Assembly (NCBI GenBank): GCA_964555935.1
Contig: CAZKUN010000309.1
Location: 1 to 9,676, forward strand
Length of the DNA: 9,676 bases
Source: CAZKUN01 sp964555935
Lineage (GTDB): Bacteria; Armatimonadota; Zipacnadia; Zipacnadales; VGFC01
Direction: 5' to 3'
Under the pieces are notes generated by a model that did not search any database, had not been told where the DNA came from, and was given only the letters and a program-made list of their open reading frames with translations. Both the position numbers and the translations under genes were made by a program. Below, in pieces: positions 5,658-9,676 of this stretch. Numbering within the stretch: the stretch's first letter is position 1; the number at the start of each line of letters is the position of its first letter.

Positions 5658-8555
5658 TTGCTCGCCTTACTCGCCCTCACATGTGCCACCACGGCCATCA
5701 GCCAGCCGACCGACTCGAACCTCCTCGCCAACCCCGGGATGGAAACTGCCGACGACGGGTTGCCGGCCTTCTGGGAGGCCCGCACGCCCACTGACGTGGA
5801 CCGGCTGATGGAGTGGGTTGCCACGTCGCCCCATTCGGGCGAGCGCTGCCTCAAGATCACCAACCACAGCGAAACGAAGAGCCGCTGGCGCGCAGGACAC
5901 GACCGTGACATCCGCCTGAAGCCCGGCTCCGAGGCAACGCTGACCGGCTGGGTCCGCCACGAGGGCGGCGGCGCGGGCTACCTCAGATTCTACTTCCTCG
6001 GCGTCAAGGGCGGGGTAATCGCTCAGCCCTCCTCCGCGCAGATCACCGGCGATTCCAAATGGACCCAGGTCACGGTCTCCGCCACCGTGCCCGCCGAATC
6101 TGCCTACGTCATGGCCTACTGCGAGAACGATGGCGCCGGCACGACGTGGTTCGATGACCTCGTGATGACCGGCGAGACTCACGATGGCGATCCCAAACCC
6201 GAGCCGCCGCCGGCGATCCGCTTCGGCGTCGATGAGTTCGACGCGTCGAGTGGTCTTGGCAAGCGCTCCACCTACCGGACCCGCGTGGCCGACATTCGTC
6301 CGGGCGAGCCAGGCCACTTCGAGGTCTGGTGGGGGAGCACTACGGGCCGATACGATGTGGAGATCGAGTATAGCGAGAAACCCGAGGGCGCTGTCTCCGC
6401 GAGGCTTCGTGTCGACGGCCGCGAGGCGCCCATCACCGCGAAGGTCGCCACAACGATCGACATTCAGCACCACAGCCGCGTCGCCTTCGACATCACGGTC
6501 GCCGACGGTGGTGAGTGCCGTCTGACAGGCGTGGCGTTTACCCGCGTAGGGCGGTTCAGCCCGGCTGGTCTCCGAGACGACCTGAAACTCCCAACAACGC
6601 TCAACTGCTTCCCGACTGAGTTCGAGCGCCGTCCGCTTCGCTCACAGCTGGGCTCATACATCGCCCGCGAGTTCGTCGCGCCCGCCACCCAGGCGCGCGC
6701 CGACGCGCTCGATGCTCTAGCGACGCCCGAGGATTGGCGCGCCCGTCAGGCTGAGACTCGCGCCATGTTGCCCGAGATCCTCGGCGACTTCGGGCCGAAG
6801 TGCCCGCTCAACGCGCGCGTGGTTAGCCGCATCGAGCGCGATGCCTACACGATCGAGCAGGTCATCATCGAATCCCAGCCCGGCTACCACGTCCCATGCA
6901 ACTTCTACATCCCCAAGGGCCGCCCGCTCCCCGCGCCGGGCGTCATCTTCACCTGCGGCCACTCGGGTGAGGGCAAGGGCTACCATCTCTACCACGAGTG
7001 CTGCCTGGGACTGGTGCTGAAGGGCTACTGCGTCCTCGCCGTCGACCCCATGGGCCAGGGCGAACGCTCCGAGTACTTCGACGATGAGGGCAAGCCAACC
7101 GTCCCGCTCACGGTGTCGCAGCACCACCAACTGCTGCGGCCGTCATGGCTGATGGGCCGATCACTCGCCGGGCATCGCACGTGGGACCTGCACCGCGCGG
7201 TCGACTACCTCGTGACCCGTGAGGAAGTCGACGCCGAGAAGCTCGCGGTAACGGGCAACTCGGGCGGCGGACAGATGTCGCTGCTCATCATGGCATTCGA
7301 CGAGCGCCTCAAGGTCTGCGCGGCGGCCCATCCCGGCGGCTCGTGCGAGAATGTCTACCTCACCGGGAGCTCGCTCTACGATCGCCGCATTCTCAGCCTT
7401 ATCGCGCCGCGGGCATGCCGTTTCATCGTAGGCGAGGACTCGGGCGAGGGCTACCACGAGACCAAGCACGACGACATGATGCGCTTCTACCAGGGCCTGG
7501 GCGACCTCGGGAATCGCCTCAGCTTCGAGTGGGTCGATGGCGTCCACAACATGGAGCAACCCAAGCGCGAAGCCGCCTACGAGTGGCTGAATCAGTGGTT
7601 CGGCAGAGAGGCCGAGGGCAAGGCCGAGCCAGCCCTCGAGCCCGAAGAGGTCGAGGCGCTCTGGGCCAGCGGGACAGGCCTCACCATGACCGGCCTCGGA
7701 AGCGAGAGCGGGCAGACCCTCCTCACCAAGCTTGCCGACAGCGCCTCCCGGGCAGGCAACGTCGACGCCCTCCGTAGACGCATCGGCATGCGTGGTCCTG
7801 CGCCGGGCCGCCCCGCGCCCCACGCGCGCGTCGTGCAAACTATGGAACGCGGAGGGGTGACCATCCAGAAGCTCCTTCTCAACACAGACGCCGGGATCGA
7901 ACTCCCGGCGGTGTTCTTCAAACCCAAGAACGCGCGTGGCGCCGTCAGCCATGTCTCCGACAAGGGCAAGCCGCGCTCATTCGCTGAGAATAGCATCGTG
8001 TTCGACCTGGTCAAGCAGGGGAAAGCCGTTCTCAGCGTCGATGTCCGCGGCGTCGGCGAGGCCGACCTTTCCCCCTCCCCGTGGAGCGACCCAAGCCGTG
8101 GTTACGAACCCACCCAGTGGCGCCGCGACATGCAGGGGATCAACTGCGCCTACGGCGACACGACGCTGTTGGCCATGCGCGCCTCCGATGTCGTCCGCTG
8201 CGTCGACTGGCTAGCGATGGAACGCGGCTTCAGCGAGATCTCCATCATCGGCGAGGGGCTTGGAGGGCTCTGGTGCATGGTCGCGGCGACCTTCGACGCC
8301 CGCGTGAGTGGCGTCGAATGCCGAGGCACGCTCTACTCCTACCGCAGCATCCTCGAGACGCCGCTCTACCACGTCCAAGGCTACTTCTGGGTGCCAGGCG
8401 CGCTCCTCGACTACGATATCGCAGACCTTCCGTCGCTCATCGCGCCCTGTCCCGTGACGTGGATCGATCCCATCGACGCATCGGGCAACATCGCTCCACT
8501 CGACGCCGTCCAGGCCACCAACACGACCGCGAAGATCGAATACTCCACGAGGTGA
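5658..8555 (+). CDS. Secreted esterase-like protein with tandem alpha/beta-hydrolase domains, the second degenerate
   Basis: About 965 residues if started at TTG 5658. A hydrophobic segment, LLALLALTCATTAISQ, at the N-terminus looks like a signal peptide. Residues about 21-170 form a CBM4/9-like beta-sandwich (NLLANPGME opening, TTWFDDLVM ending), and a proline-rich linker follows. Residues about 188-300 form a second beta-sandwich. Residues about 335-650 are an alpha/beta-hydrolase domain with CGHSGEGK as a probable oxyanion region. Its triad candidates are S535 in GNSGGG, D594 in GEDSGEG and H630 in GVHNME. It resembles acetyl-xylan-esterase/dienelactone-hydrolase-like enzymes, so carbohydrate de-esterification outside the cytoplasm is the best guess. 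Residues about 700-965 repeat the fold, but the elbow reads GEGLG with G867 where serine is expected, and no C-terminal catalytic histidine is seen. The start is uncertain. ATG 5517 gives a low-complexity proline-rich leader overlapping the opposite gene's start and is unlikely. The coding region past residue 20 is secure. Confidence 0.82.
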   Translation: MLALLALTCATTAISQPTDSNLLANPGMETADDGLPAFWEARTPTDVDRLMEWVATSPHSGERCLKITNHSETKSRWRAGHDRDIRLKPGSEATLTGWVRHEGGGAGYLRFYFLGVKGGVIAQPSSAQITGDSKWTQVTVSATVPAESAYVMAYCENDGAGTTWFDDLVMTGETHDGDPKPEPPPAIRFGVDEFDASSGLGKRSTYRTRVADIRPGEPGHFEVWWGSTTGRYDVEIEYSEKPEGAVSARLRVDGREAPITAKVATTIDIQHHSRVAFDITVADGGECRLTGVAFTRVGRFSPAGLRDDLKLPTTLNCFPTEFERRPLRSQLGSYIAREFVAPATQARADALDALATPEDWRARQAETRAMLPEILGDFGPKCPLNARVVSRIERDAYTIEQVIIESQPGYHVPCNFYIPKGRPLPAPGVIFTCGHSGEGKGYHLYHECCLGLVLKGYCVLAVDPMGQGERSEYFDDEGKPTVPLTVSQHHQLLRPSWLMGRSLAGHRTWDLHRAVDYLVTREEVDAEKLAVTGNSGGGQMSLLIMAFDERLKVCAAAHPGGSCENVYLTGSSLYDRRILSLIAPRACRFIVGEDSGEGYHETKHDDMMRFYQGLGDLGNRLSFEWVDGVHNMEQPKREAAYEWLNQWFGREAEGKAEPALEPEEVEALWASGTGLTMTGLGSESGQTLLTKLADSASRAGNVDALRRRIGMRGPAPGRPAPHARVVQTMERGGVTIQKLLLNTDAGIELPAVFFKPKNARGAVSHVSDKGKPRSFAENSIVFDLVKQGKAVLSVDVRGVGEADLSPSPWSDPSRGYEPTQWRRDMQGINCAYGDTTLLAMRASDVVRCVDWLAMERGFSEISIIGEGLGGLWCMVAATFDARVSGVECRGTLYSYRSILETPLYHVQGYFWVPGALLDYDIADLPSLIAPCPVTWIDPIDASGNIAPLDAVQATNTTAKIEYSTR

Positions 8556-8559
8556 GACA

Positions 8560-9597
8560 ATGTCACAGCAGCAGGCCAAGCTAGCGTTCATCGGGTGCGG
8601 CGGGTTCGCTACCGCGTCCATCTTCCCGCAGATCCCCATCACGCCGGAGGCCGACCTCGTCGCCGTCTGCGACATCGACCGTGCTCGGGCCGAGCGCAAC
8701 GGGCGTAACTTCGGCGCGCGCCGCGTCTACAGTGACATGGAGGAGATGCTCGACAAGGAGGAACTCGACGGCGTGTTCGTCATCGGTCCCGCGCCCCAGC
8801 AATACGAACTCGCGCCTCATGTCCTCAAGCGGGGCATCCCCGTCTACACGGAGAAGCCGTCAGCGAACACGTCGCCGGAGGCGAAGGAACTCGCCGAACT
8901 CGCGGAGGCCAACGGCACGTGGGGGCAGTGCGGGTTCATGAAGCGCTTCGCCTACGTCTACCTAATGGCGCAGGAGATCATCGCCCGCGAGGAATTTGGC
9001 CCTCTGCACATGGTGAAGTGCCGTTTCGGTCAGGGCCCGTACCCGCAGATCTGGGGGATTGATTCTGCCCGCCGCGCCATGCTCATCGGGCAGCTCTGCC
9101 ACATCTTCGATCTCATCCGCTTCTTCGGCGGCAACGTCGCGCAGGTCCAGGCGATGTACCACGAGGTCACGCCCACGCAGTTCGCTTACACGGCCAACCT
9201 GCGCTTCTGCTCGGGCGCGCTCGGCCAACTCGATCTCAACAGTCTGGAGAACAAGCAGGGCTTCCGCGACATCACGGAGATCCTCCACGTCGTCGGGCTT
9301 GAGACAAACGTAATGTGTGAGGACATGTTGCGCGTCCACTACCAAGGCCGCGATGACTGGTCCGACGCCGTGCCGGGCACAGGTCGGTATTTCCAGACCT
9401 ATGACCCGTCCTGGACTGGCATCTCCAACAACTTCAAGAGCTACGGCTACGCGGGCGAGGTCGCCAACTTCGCCAAGCGTTGCATCGGCGCGGTTGACGA
9501 CGGACCCGACCTCTGGGACAGCTACGAATCGCTGCGCATCGGCGAGGCCATCTACGAAAGCACCGAGACCGGCCGGTCAGTCGATATCGAGTACTGA
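8560..9597 (+). CDS. Gfo/Idh/MocA family NAD(P)-dependent oxidoreductase
   Basis: This 345-residue protein has the family's usual length and two-domain plan. Residues 8-17 carry the Rossmann loop (FIGCGGFA), with D38/D40 in CDID near the expected cofactor-ribose position. EKP at 98-100 in YTEKPSA is the family hallmark. The second domain has H181 and D184 in LCHIFDLIRFFGG, matching the usual catalytic H-x2-D helix, with K99 also catalytic. Members oxidise or reduce sugars, inositols or their derivatives in the cytoplasm; the substrate here is not readable. No signal peptide is present, which fits a cytoplasmic member of the family. ATG 8560 lies 4 nt after the esterase stop, and the ribosome-binding site GAGGTGA (8549-8555) contains that stop, so the two genes are almost certainly co-transcribed and translationally coupled. 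This suggests it processes a sugar released through the esterase's action, which is an inference. Confidence 0.92.
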   Translation: MSQQQAKLAFIGCGGFATASIFPQIPITPEADLVAVCDIDRARAERNGRNFGARRVYSDMEEMLDKEELDGVFVIGPAPQQYELAPHVLKRGIPVYTEKPSANTSPEAKELAELAEANGTWGQCGFMKRFAYVYLMAQEIIAREEFGPLHMVKCRFGQGPYPQIWGIDSARRAMLIGQLCHIFDLIRFFGGNVAQVQAMYHEVTPTQFAYTANLRFCSGALGQLDLNSLENKQGFRDITEILHVVGLETNVMCEDMLRVHYQGRDDWSDAVPGTGRYFQTYDPSWTGISNNFKSYGYAGEVANFAKRCIGAVDDGPDLWDSYESLRIGEAIYESTETGRSVDIEY

Positions 9598-9612
9598 CGT
9601 GAGGGCCTGCGG

Positions 9613-9636
9613 GTAGGGGCGCGATTCATCGCGCCC
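9613..9636. repeat. REP-like GC-rich palindrome, possible terminator
   Basis: GGGCGCGA (9617-9624) pairs perfectly with TCGCGCCC (9629-9636) around a TTCA loop, and GTAG precedes the left arm. This 'GTAGGGGC(arm)(arm)GCCC' layout is one I associate with short palindromes dispersed between genes in many environmental genomes. Lying 15 nt after the oxidoreductase stop, it could also end transcription or protect the mRNA 3' end, although no T-tract follows. Only one copy is in the window, so repetitiveness is not shown. The remaining 40 nt to the window end hold nothing I recognise. Confidence 0.6.
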
Positions 9637-9676
9637 TGACGTCTCGCCGTTCACTGGAGCGCGGACGCCCTCGTCC

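Noticed and set aside
5667..6473. Minus-strand open frame (268 codons) opposite the N-terminal part of the esterase gene
   Set aside because: The plus strand reads as a coherent signal peptide and carbohydrate-binding-like sandwich; the antisense product has no motif.
7161..7952. Minus-strand open frame (263 codons) opposite the esterase gene
   Set aside because: It lies wholly inside the conserved hydrolase coding region including the GNSGGG motif and shows no recognisable domain.

Overview
The window is a GC-rich bacterial chromosome fragment; lines I hand-sampled inside the large genes are about two-thirds G+C. It looks like a metagenome-assembled scaffold, because it contains a run of ten Ns at 2450-2459. 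Large secreted multidomain carbohydrate-active proteins, a UlaG-like metallo-hydrolase and a Gfo/Idh/MocA oxidoreductase are a combination common in Planctomycetota, Armatimonadota and similar environmental phyla. No rRNA or other phylogenetic marker is present, so the phylum is an inference only.

Layout: (1) 57-2288 (+), a secreted clan-A-type glycoside hydrolase with N-terminal beta-sandwich regions. (2) 2289-3388, a compositionally distinct stretch. It is about 50% G+C before the gap and 56% just after it. It holds a near-consensus sigma-70 promoter (2398-2426), the assembly gap, a small DUF3892-type protein and a zinc-ribbon plus DUF4145-type protein. (3) 3448-4716 (+), a major facilitator transporter whose 3' end overlaps tail-to-tail by 44 bp with (4) 4673-5518 (-), a UlaG-like metallo-beta-lactamase-fold hydrolase. 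(5) About 5658-8555 (+), divergent from the hydrolase: a secreted protein of about 965 residues with two beta-sandwich regions, an intact alpha/beta-hydrolase (esterase-like) domain and a second, apparently inactive alpha/beta-hydrolase domain. (6) 8560-9597 (+), a Gfo/Idh/MocA oxidoreductase, translationally coupled to the esterase gene. (7) 9613-9636, a palindrome of the dispersed GTAGGGGC...GCCC type.

Inferred joint role: the secreted hydrolase and esterase would act on a decorated polysaccharide outside the cytoplasm, the transporter could import products, and the oxidoreductase and UlaG-like hydrolase could process the sugars or lactones inside. Nothing in the sequence fixes the substrate. 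The DUF3892/DUF4145 pair does not fit this theme. It is either an inserted accessory cassette or the product of a questionable scaffold join at the N run. I see no tRNA, rRNA, CRISPR array, transposase or phage gene.
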